20,411 nucleotides of DNA, from contig CAAEDK010000111.1 in assembly GCA_900754605.1 (NCBI GenBank), forward strand, positions 1 through 20,411, written 5' to 3'. The position numbers and the translations under genes were made by a program. The DNA is from an uncultured Oscillospiraceae bacterium (GTDB lineage Bacteria > Bacillota_A > Clostridia > Oscillospirales > Oscillospiraceae). Under the pieces are notes generated by a model that ran no database searches, was not told the DNA's origin, and saw only the letters and a list, made by a program, of their open reading frames with translations. This document shows, in pieces, positions 6,395 to 14,569 of this stretch (its first letter is position 1; each line of letters begins with the position of its first letter).

Positions 6395-9300
6395 TCCTGT
6401 GGGATCAGTATAGATCAGAGGAGCGTTCTTAACATACAGATACTGCACCATGGAGATCGGATCCTTGACTGAACCCTTTACCGGATCCATGGAGATGAAG
6501 CGCCGGTTCTCCGCGTCGTAGAAGCGGGCCTTGGCAAAGTAGAGGTTGAGCACCGCGTCATACTCATGACCGGTGTAGTTCTTCACCAGGTCGAGCTGCC
6601 GCTGGCCGCACTTGAGTACCGCATTGTGGGTGATCTCGCCCCACTCGTTGTAGTGTGTCCAGCTCTCGATCTTCTGGCTCACCGGGCTGGTCAGGTAGTC
6701 CACCGTACCGCGCAGATCCTGGTGGTAGTAGAGCCGTACCTGGTTGCCGTTCTCCACAATGCTCCCCGCGCCGTTCTCGATTCCGGTGATGTTGACGCTC
6801 AGGCGCTCATTGCCATAGACATACCGGTACTCCAGGCCGCCCACCTCGTTCTCCACCAGCGGGTCCAGGGTCTCCCGGGTGTAATCCGGGAAGAACTGCT
6901 TGACCACGGTGATCATCTGGTTCGGCTTGTGGCCGGGCTTATCGTCCGGCTTCTTATCGCTGTGGTCGTTCTTCAAGGGCATGATCCCCAATTCTGCATC
7001 CAGAGCAGCGGCCGGGTCGCCCATGGCATCCAGCTCATCCAAAAGAGCCGTACCGGTGTCAGGAGCCGGAGCCGCGGCCTGCGCCTCCGCATCGGCCCCG
7101 CTCTCAGTCTCCGCCGCTCCTCCCTGAGCAGTCAGCGCAGCCGTCTCAGAACCGTCGTGGTAGCCGTAGCTGTTCTTCTTGATCGTCCAGGTCTGCTCCA
7201 CCAGCGCCCCCAGGCCGTTGAAGGTATAGGCGCTGCTCTCGCTGTCGGCGTTGACGCCCAGCACCATCCGGTTCGTCTCATCGAAGGTGTACGCGCCGAC
7301 CGTGGCGGTCTTTTTGTTCTTCCCGTACTCCTCCTCGACCAGGTTGCCTCGGCCATCGTAGGTATAGACCGTATGCTCCTTGCCCTTGCTGTAGGTCTTT
7401 TCCACCAGTTGGTTGAGATTGTTGAGCTTATAGTCGTACTGGACATTGTTGCTGTTGGTCTCATAGGTCAGGTTGCCCAGGCTGTCATACTGGTAGGTGC
7501 GCGTTTTGTTGCCGTAGTTCTCCTTTGCCGTCACCACCTGATGGAGCTCATCATAAGTGTAGAACACCTCTGTGGTAGCCCCTCCGGTGCCGTTGCCCCG
7601 CATATACTCATAGGTCATGTTGCCGCAGGCGTCGTACTCGAACTTGTTCTTCTGCTGCTTCATGTCCTGTCCGGTGGGATCGGTGTCATAGATACTCAGG
7701 ATCTGGCCAACGGCGTCATAGGTGTAGTCCTCCTGCCAGCCATCCGGATAGTTCATGTGAACCAAGCGCCGCATCCCGTCGTACTGGTAGGTGGTGGTTC
7801 GGCCGTCGCTTTCCACGACGCTCTCCAGGTTGCCCACCAAATCATAGGTCTTGGTCACACTGGTACCGTCAGGATAGCCTACTCTGGTCTGGTTTCCAGT
7901 GGCATCATACTCATAGGTAACCTTGTTGCCCTTCTCATTGGTGACCGCAGTGATTCGGTTGAGCAGATCCACCTCAAAGGTGTTGGTACCCGTCCAATCG
8001 TCCATCTGCACCAGGTCGCCAACGGCATTGTACTGATAGGACACCTCTTTGCCCCCGTTATAGTTGATATGCGTCACCATATCAAGGGCATTGTAGGTAT
8101 ATTCCGTCACATATCCGTCCGCATCGGTGACCTTTGCGATATTGCCGTTGCCGTCGTACTCCGTGGTGGTCACGTTGCCCAGAGCATCCACAACCTTGGT
8201 GACGAGGCCCCGGCCGTCGTACTCATACAGGGTGACCTCATACTCGTCCACGCCGTCCTGGGTATCCACACGATGCAGGGTGACCTTTGTGAGGTTGCCC
8301 ATCAGGTCATACTCAAAGGCCGCAACATTGCCCTTGGCGTCGATGGTCTGGATCACGTTGCCGGCAGCGTCATAGACATACTTCGTGGTGTGTCCGCCCT
8401 TATCGGTGGAAGCGGTCACCTGTCCCTTGCCGTCGTACTCGATATTTTCGGTTTTGCCGTCCGGGGTGGTGGTGGAGATCAGCCGGTCCAGCTCGTCATA
8501 GACATAGGTGGTGTCGCCGTCCACGGTGGTCTTCTTCACCATATTGTGATTGCCGTCGTACTCATAGGAGACGGTGTAGCCCTCGGCATCGGTCTCGGTG
8601 GCCACGTCGCCGCGGTCCGTGTAGGTATAAGTGGTCACGCCGCCGCGCGGGTCTGTCACGGTGAGCACCCGGTCCATCGCGTCATAGGTGTACTTGGTGG
8701 AGTTGCCCAGAGCGTCGATCATCTCCACCACGCGGTCGCAGTCATCGTAGATATACTTGGTCACAGCGCCTTCCGCATTGGTTGTCTGGATCAGGCGGCC
8801 GTCGGCATCGTAGGTGTTGGAGGACACACCGCCCTCGGCATCAGTCATACCCACCTGCCGGTTCAGGCCGTCATAGGTATAGGTAGTCGTGTTGCCCCGG
8901 CCGTCGGTCTCTGTGAGAACGTTGCCGTTGCCGTCGTAAGTATAGGAGTGGGTGTAGCCCTCGGTGTCCACGTAGCTGCTCAGGCGGTTGAGCGCATCAT
9001 AGGTATAGGTAATGACATGGCCCTCCGCATCGGTGGCCTTGACCAGATTGCCGTTGGCATCATACTCCGAGGCCGTCACGCCGCCCTTGGGATCGGTGAT
9101 GGTGAGCAGCCGGCCCAGCTTGTCATAGGTATAAGTGGTCGTATTGCCCAGCACATCAGTCTCAGAGGTCAGATTGCCATTGGCATCATAGACGGAGCTG
9201 GTCACACCACCCTTGGCATCGGTGATGGAAATCTGATTGCCCACCGCGTCGTAGGTATAGGAGGTCTTGTACCCACGGGCATTGGTCATCTCCGTCATAC

Positions 9301-12300
9301 GGCCGTCCAGGTCATAGACATAGGAGACCACATAGCCCTCTTCGTCCGTGGTAGTCAGGGTATTCCCGTTGGCGTCATAGGTGGTGGAGACATGCGTTCC
9401 ATCCTTATTGTCCGCTCCAACCAGCCGCCCCAGGGCATCGTAGTAGAAGGTGATCACATGGCCCATAGGATCGGTCTCGCTGGTCTTGCGGTTCCGGGCA
9501 TCGTAGGTATAGCTGGTGGTTCGCCCCAACGCCGTGGTGCTGGTGAGGAGGTTGCCCACCGCGTCGTAGGCATATGTCGTCGTATTGCCCAGCGGGTCAG
9601 TTTGAGATGTCTGCCGGCCGTCCTTATCGTAGGTGTAGGTCCAGGTGTTGCCGTTGGCATCCGTCTCGCTGACAAGCTGGCCAATGGCGTCGTAACTCTT
9701 GGATGTGGAGTAGTTCAACGGATCCACAGTCGCAGTGGCTCGGCCCTCATTGTCGTATTCGTAGATCCAGGTATTGCCGCGGGCATCGGTCATGGAAGTG
9801 GTGCGGCCCAGCAGGTCATACTCATAGCGGGTCACTCCGCCCTCTGCGTCGGTGATCGTGCTCTGATTGCCAGCGGCATCATAGGTGTAGCTGGTGGTGC
9901 CTCCCATGGGGTCGGTCACGGTGCTCACCCGATCCATGGCGTCATAGGTATAGGAGGTCGCAGCACCATTGGCATCGGTGACGGCGGCTACATTGTTGTC
10001 CCCGTCGTAGGTATAGGTGGTTGTGAAGCTCATGGGGGTTGTTTCGCTGAGCACATTACCTACCGCATCATAGGTGGTACTGGTAACGCCGCCCATGGGA
10101 TCGGTAGTAGTGAGCATACGGCCATTGGCATCGTAGGTATAGGATACCACGCCCCCCATTTCGTCCGTAGCAGTGAGCACCTGCCCGTTGGCATCGTAAG
10201 TATAGGACACACTAGAGCCGTCGGCATAGGTGGTCCTGATCACACGGCCCAAGCTGTCATATTCCTGCGCGGTCACGCGGCTCAGAGCGTCGGTAGAGGA
10301 GCCTGCCCGGTTCAGATCGTCATATTCCGCGGAGGATTTATTCCCTTCCGGGGTAGTGGTAGAGATCAGATTTCCTACCTCATCATAGCTATACTGTGTA
10401 ACTTGGCCCAACGCATCCGTGCTGCTGACCATACGGTTGTTGGCGTCATAGGTATAGGTCGTTTGGGCGCCGGTGCGGTCGGTCTGGGAGATCAAGTTGC
10501 CATTGGCGTCATATTCCATCACAGTGCTGTTGCCCAGTACATCTTTGGTTTGGATGGTATTTCCCACACCGTCATAGGTGTAAGAGGTCTCAGCACCACG
10601 GGCGTCAGTGGTAGAAGTAGTGCGGCCGGTACTGTCATAATGGGTCGTAGTGGTCCCGCCGGCGGGATCGGTGGCGGAGATCTGCCGCCCCTCGTTGTCA
10701 TAGCCATAGCTCCAGGTACCGCCATTGGAGGTTGTCATGGAGAGCATACGCCCCGCGGCATCGTAGGTATAGGTGGTGGAATGCCCGTTGGCGTCAGTGG
10801 CCACAGTCATATTGCCCCGGTCATCATAGGAGTAGGTCGTGGCGTTGCCCAGCGGATCCGTGATCTTTGTGACCTGGTTCTGGGCATTGCGCTCACTGGT
10901 TGTAGTGTTTCCCAGCCAGTCGCTCTCGCTGGTATTGAAGCCATTGCCGTCTACGGTGTAGTTCTGCACGTTGCCCTGGGCGTCCGTCATTTTTACGAGC
11001 TTACCCGCATCGGTATACTCATAGGAAGTGGTGTTGCCCTGGGCATCTATCTGGGAGAGCAGGCGGCCCTGTCTGTCATATTCCATAGTGGTCTGATTGC
11101 CGCGGGCATCCCTTACTGAGGTACAGTTTCCCACCGCGTCGTAGGTGTAGGTAGTCGTATTCCCTTCGGCATCTGTCTGAGTGAGCATATTGCCCATAGC
11201 GTCATACTCACAGGAAATTGTGTTGCCGCGGCCGTCGGTCAGGCTGGTAGCGTTACCCTTGTCATCATATGTATAGGAACTGGTAATGCCGTTCCGGTCG
11301 GTAAACTCCGTAACCAGCCGGTCTTCATTATAGACAAAGTCCTCCGTCGTGCCGTCCGGATAGGTGATGCGGGAGATATTCCCCGCCTCGTCGTGAGTAT
11401 AGCGGGTGGTGTTGCCCTCGCGGTCTGTCTCACTGGTTACCTGATTTTCCTCATTGTAGGTGATGCGGGCAGTCCCCTCCGCATTTGTGCTCCGGGTAAT
11501 CCGTCCCAACTCATCGTAGTGGATTTCCAGCAGGTAGCCGTCTGTACCTGTGCAGGTATTGACCCGGTTGTCCGTATCATACGTGAAGTCGAATACACCC
11601 ATGTTGGCGACTTCCTGGTGCACGACTCGTCCCTGGGAATCATACACGTTCTGGACATACACCTCGCCCTTTAGGTTGGAAACCTCGGTCAAGCAGCCGT
11701 CCTCATATGTATAAGAGAAGCTGTTTCCGTCTGGATTATCCACCTGGGACAGGTAATCGCCGTCATAGGTGAGGGTGATACTGCGGCCTGTGCTGTCCGT
11801 AATTCTGGATATGTGTCCGCCAGTGTACTCCAGCAAAAGGCTGCCGGAGGCATTCGAGATTTCGGTAAGCTGATCGCCAGTATAGCTAAACTGCACGGTA
11901 TTCCCATTCAAATAGTCGATCCGTGCCAGATCACCTTCCTTTGTGAAGGCATAGCTTGTCCCATCACTGGTGTTCTTCAACAGGAACTCCCCGCCAGCCC
12001 ACTCCAGCGTGCAGTCTCCCACCGGCCGGAAGGTATCGTCGAAGTTGAGGTTGAAATAGAGCTCCCTGCCGTTTGGCAGGATGGCCCGGACAAAGAGATT
12101 CTCAATATCCAAAAATGCGGTATAGTTGCTGCTCCAGCCTAGGCCGAGGCCATGGTCATCCTCAAAATCGGACGAGTTATAATACCGGATAAACGGAAGA
12201 TCGTCTTTCCCGTAAAGCGCCAGATCCTGGTATTCCCACTTGAAGCTTCCGGTCAACAGGTCCACGGGGTCAACTGTCCAACCGTATTTTTCCGCCATCG

Positions 12301-13738
12301 CCTCCAGCTCGCTCCAAGCGTCCGAGTTCAGGAACTGATCCTGCCGCTCAGAATTCTGCGAAAAAGCCAGGAAGCTCCTGTACTTTTCCGCCCCCGGAGT
12401 GGTAGGCTGCATGACAATAACATAATTTCCGCTCTCAAGATTGCAGTATGTAAGAGCGCCATCTTCTGTTTCGATCAGACCATCCCAGAGGAGATAGTTC
12501 TTAGTATAGGCGCCCTCATCCGTGTCCGCGCGAAACAGTCCATTGGCACCCCGGTCAATCAAAACATCGGCCTCTGTATATTGGGGAACCTGTGGTTCTG
12601 TTTCCACTGGAGTAGGCTCAGGTTCTACGGGCGTCTCGATGGGCTCCGGCTCTGCGGGCATCTCGGTGGGCTCCGGCTCCGCAGGCGTCTCGGTGGGCTC
12701 CGACTCTACGGGTGTCTCGGTGGGCTCCGGCTCTTCAGGCGTCTCGGTGGGCTCCGGCTCTGCGGGCGTCTCGGTGGGCTCCGGCTCTGCAGGTTCCTCG
12801 CTGGACTCCAGCATCACAGGGGCTGCACTTGCCTTTTGTTCTGCGGGGACTTCACCAGGTCCTGAATCTGCGGAATCCTCGCTGGGTTCCGGCTCCGTGG
12901 GCGTCTCGCTGGGTTCCGGCTCCGTGGGCGTCTCGGTGGGCTCCGGTTCCGCAGGCGTCTCGGTGGGCTCCGGCTCCGCGGGCGTCTCGGTGGGTTCCGG
13001 CTCCGCGGGCGTCTCGGTGGGTTCCGGCTCCGTGGGCGTCTCGGTGGGTTCCGGCTCCGTGGGCGTCTCGGTAGGTTCTGGCTCCGTGGGCGTCTCGGTG
13101 GGCTTCGGCTCCGTAGGCGTCTCGGTAGGTTCTGGGGCATCTATCGCATTGGAGATATCCAACTCCTCACCGGTGAAGCCAAACGCGGTATATTCCTTTA
13201 TTGTTTCTGAGGGTAAGCCGCCCCAAACGGCTTGCCAAATCAATTCCTGGAGCTCCTCTTCCGGAATATCACCAATAAACGGTTCCCCGTTCTCGTCCAG
13301 CAGAGGGGTGCCATGCAGATATCCGATAAACTCTCCGATAAACGGTTCATCTGCCTCTGGGCTCTCCGAGTGGGTGAGGTTCACCGTGTCGCCGTAGACA
13401 TACTCCGTGTCATCATTCATGCGGTACAGCATCAGGTTGACCGGCTGCGTTTTCTCAATCGTATAGGACAGCATCGTCCAAGAATAGCCATACTCGCCAT
13501 CTTCATCCGTATAGCCATTCATATTGATGTCGCTGTAAAATGTATTGTCGGTGGTCAGGTACTGATACTCGGATACGGTTCCGCCCGTCAAATTCTCAAG
13601 TACCATAGCCTTGAACTCAATGATATCCGTTTTTTCATCCGGGGAATAGGCAAAGGCCGCAGTCGGCAACAAGCCGAGCAGGAGTGCTGACGTCAGTACC
13701 AAGGATAAGATCTTTTTCCAGTATCTTTTTACCTTCAT
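5507..13738 (-). CDS. Giant secreted RHS/YD-repeat polymorphic toxin with nuclease-like tip
   Basis: The 2743-aa product starts at the ATG at 13738, after GGAGCTGGAGATTT; an in-frame TTG 27 bases upstream is less likely. Domains in order: signal peptide 1-30 (ending AAFA); unrecognised acidic domain about 31-200; EPTETPAEP-type stalk about 203-379; unknown segment 390-483; DUF6531-like start about 485-570 (DPVDLLTGSF, LPFIRYYNS, GLGLGWSSNY); YD repeats about 610-2110; Ala-rich insert near 2200-2260; RHS core about 2330-2448 (NYTGHEYDAVLNLYFAKARF, FISMDP, NAPLIYTDPTG). The tip at about 2449-2743 shows D2494-x12-E2507-I-K2509 and Q2526xxxY2530, a PD-(D/E)XK/RecB-like nuclease pattern. RHS shells of this kind enclose a C-terminal toxin that is released on contact with a rival cell. 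No LPXTG or SLH anchor is visible. A probable immunity gene follows. The domain order is secure; the nuclease activity is inferred. Confidence 0.92.
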   Translation of the reverse strand: MKVKRYWKKILSLVLTSALLLGLLPTAAFAYSPDEKTDIIEFKAMVLENLTGGTVSEYQYLTTDNTFYSDINMNGYTDEDGEYGYSWTMLSYTIEKTQPVNLMLYRMNDDTEYVYGDTVNLTHSESPEADEPFIGEFIGYLHGTPLLDENGEPFIGDIPEEELQELIWQAVWGGLPSETIKEYTAFGFTGEELDISNAIDAPEPTETPTEPKPTETPTEPEPTETPTEPEPTETPTEPEPTETPAEPEPTETPAEPEPTETPAEPEPTETPTEPEPSETPTEPEPSEDSADSGPGEVPAEQKASAAPVMLESSEEPAEPEPTETPAEPEPTETPEEPEPTETPVESEPTETPAEPEPTEMPAEPEPIETPVEPEPTPVETEPQVPQYTEADVLIDRGANGLFRADTDEGAYTKNYLLWDGLIETEDGALTYCNLESGNYVIVMQPTTPGAEKYRSFLAFSQNSERQDQFLNSDAWSELEAMAEKYGWTVDPVDLLTGSFKWEYQDLALYGKDDLPFIRYYNSSDFEDDHGLGLGWSSNYTAFLDIENLFVRAILPNGRELYFNLNFDDTFRPVGDCTLEWAGGEFLLKNTSDGTSYAFTKEGDLARIDYLNGNTVQFSYTGDQLTEISNASGSLLLEYTGGHISRITDSTGRSITLTYDGDYLSQVDNPDGNSFSYTYEDGCLTEVSNLKGEVYVQNVYDSQGRVVHQEVANMGVFDFTYDTDNRVNTCTGTDGYLLEIHYDELGRITRSTNAEGTARITYNEENQVTSETDREGNTTRYTHDEAGNISRITYPDGTTEDFVYNEDRLVTEFTDRNGITSSYTYDDKGNATSLTDGRGNTISCEYDAMGNMLTQTDAEGNTTTYTYDAVGNCTSVRDARGNQTTMEYDRQGRLLSQIDAQGNTTSYEYTDAGKLVKMTDAQGNVQNYTVDGNGFNTSESDWLGNTTTSERNAQNQVTKITDPLGNATTYSYDDRGNMTVATDANGHSTTYTYDAAGRMLSMTTSNGGTWSYGYDNEGRQISATDPAGGTTTTHYDSTGRTTSTTDARGAETSYTYDGVGNTIQTKDVLGNSTVMEYDANGNLISQTDRTGAQTTYTYDANNRMVSSTDALGQVTQYSYDEVGNLISTTTPEGNKSSAEYDDLNRAGSSTDALSRVTAQEYDSLGRVIRTTYADGSSVSYTYDANGQVLTATDEMGGVVSYTYDANGRMLTTTDPMGGVTSTTYDAVGNVLSETTPMSFTTTYTYDGDNNVAAVTDANGAATSYTYDAMDRVSTVTDPMGGTTSYTYDAAGNQSTITDAEGGVTRYEYDLLGRTTSMTDARGNTWIYEYDNEGRATATVDPLNYSTSKSYDAIGQLVSETDANGNTWTYTYDKDGRQTSQTDPLGNTTTYAYDAVGNLLTSTTALGRTTSYTYDARNRKTSETDPMGHVITFYYDALGRLVGADNKDGTHVSTTYDANGNTLTTTDEEGYVVSYVYDLDGRMTEMTNARGYKTSYTYDAVGNQISITDAKGGVTSSVYDANGNLTSETDVLGNTTTYTYDKLGRLLTITDPKGGVTASEYDANGNLVKATDAEGHVITYTYDALNRLSSYVDTEGYTHSYTYDGNGNVLTETDGRGNTTTYTYDGLNRQVGMTDAEGGVSSNTYDADGRLIQTTNAEGAVTKYIYDDCDRVVEMIDALGNSTKYTYDAMDRVLTVTDPRGGVTTYTYTDRGDVATETDAEGYTVSYEYDGNHNMVKKTTVDGDTTYVYDELDRLISTTTPDGKTENIEYDGKGQVTASTDKGGHTTKYVYDAAGNVIQTIDAKGNVAAFEYDLMGNLTKVTLHRVDTQDGVDEYEVTLYEYDGRGLVTKVVDALGNVTTTEYDGNGNIAKVTDADGYVTEYTYNALDMVTHINYNGGKEVSYQYNAVGDLVQMDDWTGTNTFEVDLLNRITAVTNEKGNKVTYEYDATGNQTRVGYPDGTSVTKTYDLVGNLESVVESDGRTTTYQYDGMRRLVHMNYPDGWQEDYTYDAVGQILSIYDTDPTGQDMKQQKNKFEYDACGNMTYEYMRGNGTGGATTEVFYTYDELHQVVTAKENYGNKTRTYQYDSLGNLTYETNSNNVQYDYKLNNLNQLVEKTYSKGKEHTVYTYDGRGNLVEEEYGKNKKTATVGAYTFDETNRMVLGVNADSESSAYTFNGLGALVEQTWTIKKNSYGYHDGSETAALTAQGGAAETESGADAEAQAAAPAPDTGTALLDELDAMGDPAAALDAELGIMPLKNDHSDKKPDDKPGHKPNQMITVVKQFFPDYTRETLDPLVENEVGGLEYRYVYGNERLSVNITGIENGAGSIVENGNQVRLYYHQDLRGTVDYLTSPVSQKIESWTHYNEWGEITHNAVLKCGQRQLDLVKNYTGHEYDAVLNLYFAKARFYDAENRRFISMDPVKGSVKDPISMVQYLYVKNAPLIYTDPTGEKYSLAQGTVAHAEITAYIKSIEPTAEGGVKIVGLTRTKSGRGFADIIIKNGGNHDVYEIKSDQYEFLGRYNAAAINQLDSYVNAITNYPVENANYYPARKGTKVIPTPVYLPYLLDRTKVIRVYTKYNKYPGLIFYEIMKAPQNKQVVAEESFVTASLLQTVSYYGMVTCEYPPAYYQDYINVDSYLDQQMNDDIQAWLDGATVSTYTEGLNIYTKIVYADGTEFYRYEGLGVPFLTTTPKLSGSELLTIREGGTYNQLQGWASSAKEAFNLQKAASTVPVLPLPGGGVVVPVV
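7400..11940 (-). repeat. Long array of YD repeats (DNA-level repetitive)
   Basis: On the order of 70 imperfect units of about 60-66 bp encode variants of TTYTYDAxGNxxxxTDAxGN. On the plus strand the motif GCGTCATAGGTATA and its variants recur throughout. The repeats form the beta-strand shell of the RHS cocoon. Identity between units is high enough to make recombination or assembly collapse plausible. Confidence 0.9.
12600..13132 (-). repeat. 27-bp tandem repeats encoding EPTETPxEP stalk
   Basis: About 16 copies of a nine-codon unit form two blocks, one of nine to ten and one of about six. They are separated by roughly 30 non-repeat residues (SADSGPGEVPAEQKASAAP and neighbours). The encoded Pro/Glu/Thr-rich chain is probably an extended, flexible wall-spanning stalk. 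Copy number is likely to vary between strains. Confidence 0.9.
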
Positions 13739-14008
13739 AAATCTCCAGCTCCCTTCGCACTTCAAAATACGCTTACTCTGTTCATACCCTTCTTTTCACT
13801 AAGGCATTTCGCCCGCCTCCAATTCTAAGTTCTTTCTTAGGGGAGACTGTTTATCCGACCTGTTCTATCCCCATTGGGGGACAGGGAAAGGTAAGTGCGT
13901 ATATTTAGATATTATAGCTTTGCACGAGGGGCTTGAATTTGTATATAAAAGTTGAGATTTTATCTTATAGGTAATTATTATAGTTCATATTGCACAAATT
14001 CTATCTAT

Positions 14009-14037
14009 AGAATATGCTCATTTATTGGAAAAGTCAA
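14009..14037 (-). promoter_or_regulatory. Candidate promoter of the RHS cluster
   Basis: On the minus strand TTGACT (14032-14037) and TATTCT (14009-14014) are separated by exactly 17 bases, in an AT-rich stretch upstream of the RHS start. The leader would be about 265 bases, long enough for extra control. Further TATAAT matches at 13977-13982 and 13911-13916 lack a good -35 element. Confidence 0.45.
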
Positions 14038-14064
14038 CCTTTATTTTACTATAATAAAGATTAA

Positions 14065-14154
14065 GGCATTCTGGATTCCCAGGGCACTACCGCCCGGATC
14101 GAGGTGGCTGCCATCCTCATGCGCTTCAGCCAGAACGCGGCGGAAGCAAAATAA
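14065..14154 (+). pseudogene. C-terminal remnant of an SLH-domain protein
   Basis: This plus-strand frame encodes GILDSQGTTARIEVAAILMR followed by FSQNAAEAK and a stop. The block TTARIEVAAILMRF is the typical end of an SLH domain (T-R-x-E-x-A-x-x-L-x-R-F). A stop codon precedes the open stretch directly, and there is no start codon or ribosome binding site. The rest of the gene is gone, probably deleted when the neighbouring cluster arrived or was rearranged. Only 29 codons remain, so no parent gene can be named. Confidence 0.6.
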
Positions 14155-14161
14155 CAACATG

Positions 14162-14197
14162 GACCGCCCTGGAGCCAATAGACTTCGGAGCGGTTTT
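14162..14197 (+). terminator. Weak terminator-like hairpin after the SLH relic
   Basis: ACCGC (14163-14167) pairs with GCGGT (14190-14194), followed by TTTTG. It lies 8 bases after the stop of the relic and may be the old terminator of that lost gene. The stem is short and its inner part pairs poorly. Confidence 0.3.
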
Positions 14198-14300
14198 GTG
14201 CCCTGTCGGGATTAGAGTACAGCGCTTAGTCTCAGTACCTGTACGTTCTGTGGCTGATTACACATGATTTCTTATCAGGAAATTAGTAATTGCAAAACGA

Positions 14301-14343
14301 AGAACAAAAACGCAGGGACGGAGGATATTCCTCTGTCCCTGCG
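14301..14343 (-). terminator. Rho-independent terminator of the DUF4317 gene
   Basis: CGCAGGGACGGAGG (14311-14324) pairs with CCTCTGTCCCTGCG (14330-14343) over 14 positions including one G-T wobble, with a five-base loop. On the minus strand TTTTTGTTCTTCG follows immediately. It lies about 230 bases after the DUF4317 stop codon, leaving a long 3' untranslated region. Confidence 0.85.
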
Positions 14344-14396
14344 CTCTAAATCGATCGGGAATATACGGCGTTGCGTTGGCTCAGGTATAAGCATTC

Positions 14397-14434
14397 CGCC
14401 TATTGTGCGTGCTTTTCGCTTGCACAATATGGCG
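14397..14434. repeat. Bulged hairpin inside the 3' region of the DUF4317 transcript
   Basis: CGCC-TATTGTGC (14397-14408) pairs with GCACAATA-T-GGCG (14422-14434), giving 12 pairs with one bulged T and a 13-base loop. There is no U-tract on either side. It lies between the DUF4317 stop codon and its terminator, so it would be part of the 3' untranslated RNA. Confidence 0.4.
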
Positions 14435-14569
14435 CTTTGTTGAAAAGCATGGTGTGTTTTTCGAGAGTCCAAAGGGGGCAGCGGTAACAATTCGGCGGCT
14501 GTGATAGACCAGTTGGAACACATGTACTGGAATGTCAATCGCGCCCCACTATTTTGAGACTATGCGGCG

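Larger units (their letters stand above)
13739..14569. other. Gene-free region between RHS cluster and DUF4317 gene
   Basis: No intact gene is supported. From left to right it holds an AT-rich leader and promoter candidate for the RHS gene, a plus-strand relic of an SLH protein, a weak terminator-like hairpin, the strong terminator of the DUF4317 gene and a bulged hairpin of unknown role. Small ORFs at 13952-14215 and 14275-14538 were rejected. Confidence 0.6.

Noticed and set aside
6566..11119. Plus-strand open frame of 1517 codons antisense to the RHS gene
   Set aside because: It is antisense to the YD repeats. The repeated DNA unit happens to lack stops in this frame, so the length comes from repetition. 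The product is a monotonous Ile/Val/Gly/His pattern with no known domain.
7400..11940. Regularly spaced repeats resembling a CRISPR or satellite array
   Set aside because: The repeats are in frame inside one continuous coding sequence, encode YD motifs, and have no unique spacers of constant length or cas genes nearby.
12522..13397. Plus-strand frame encoding Gly/Ser/Val repeats (GSGSVGVSVGSGS type)
   Set aside because: It is the antisense reading of the 27-bp stalk repeats of the RHS gene and has no independent start signals.
13952..14215. Plus-strand ORF of 87 codons over the SLH relic
   Set aside because: It reads the relic in the wrong frame; the protein-like signal is in the frame at 14065-14154.
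14275..14538. Minus-strand ORF of 87 codons downstream of DUF4317
   Set aside because: It runs through the strong terminator hairpin at 14301-14343, has no good ribosome binding site and its sequence does not look like a folded protein.
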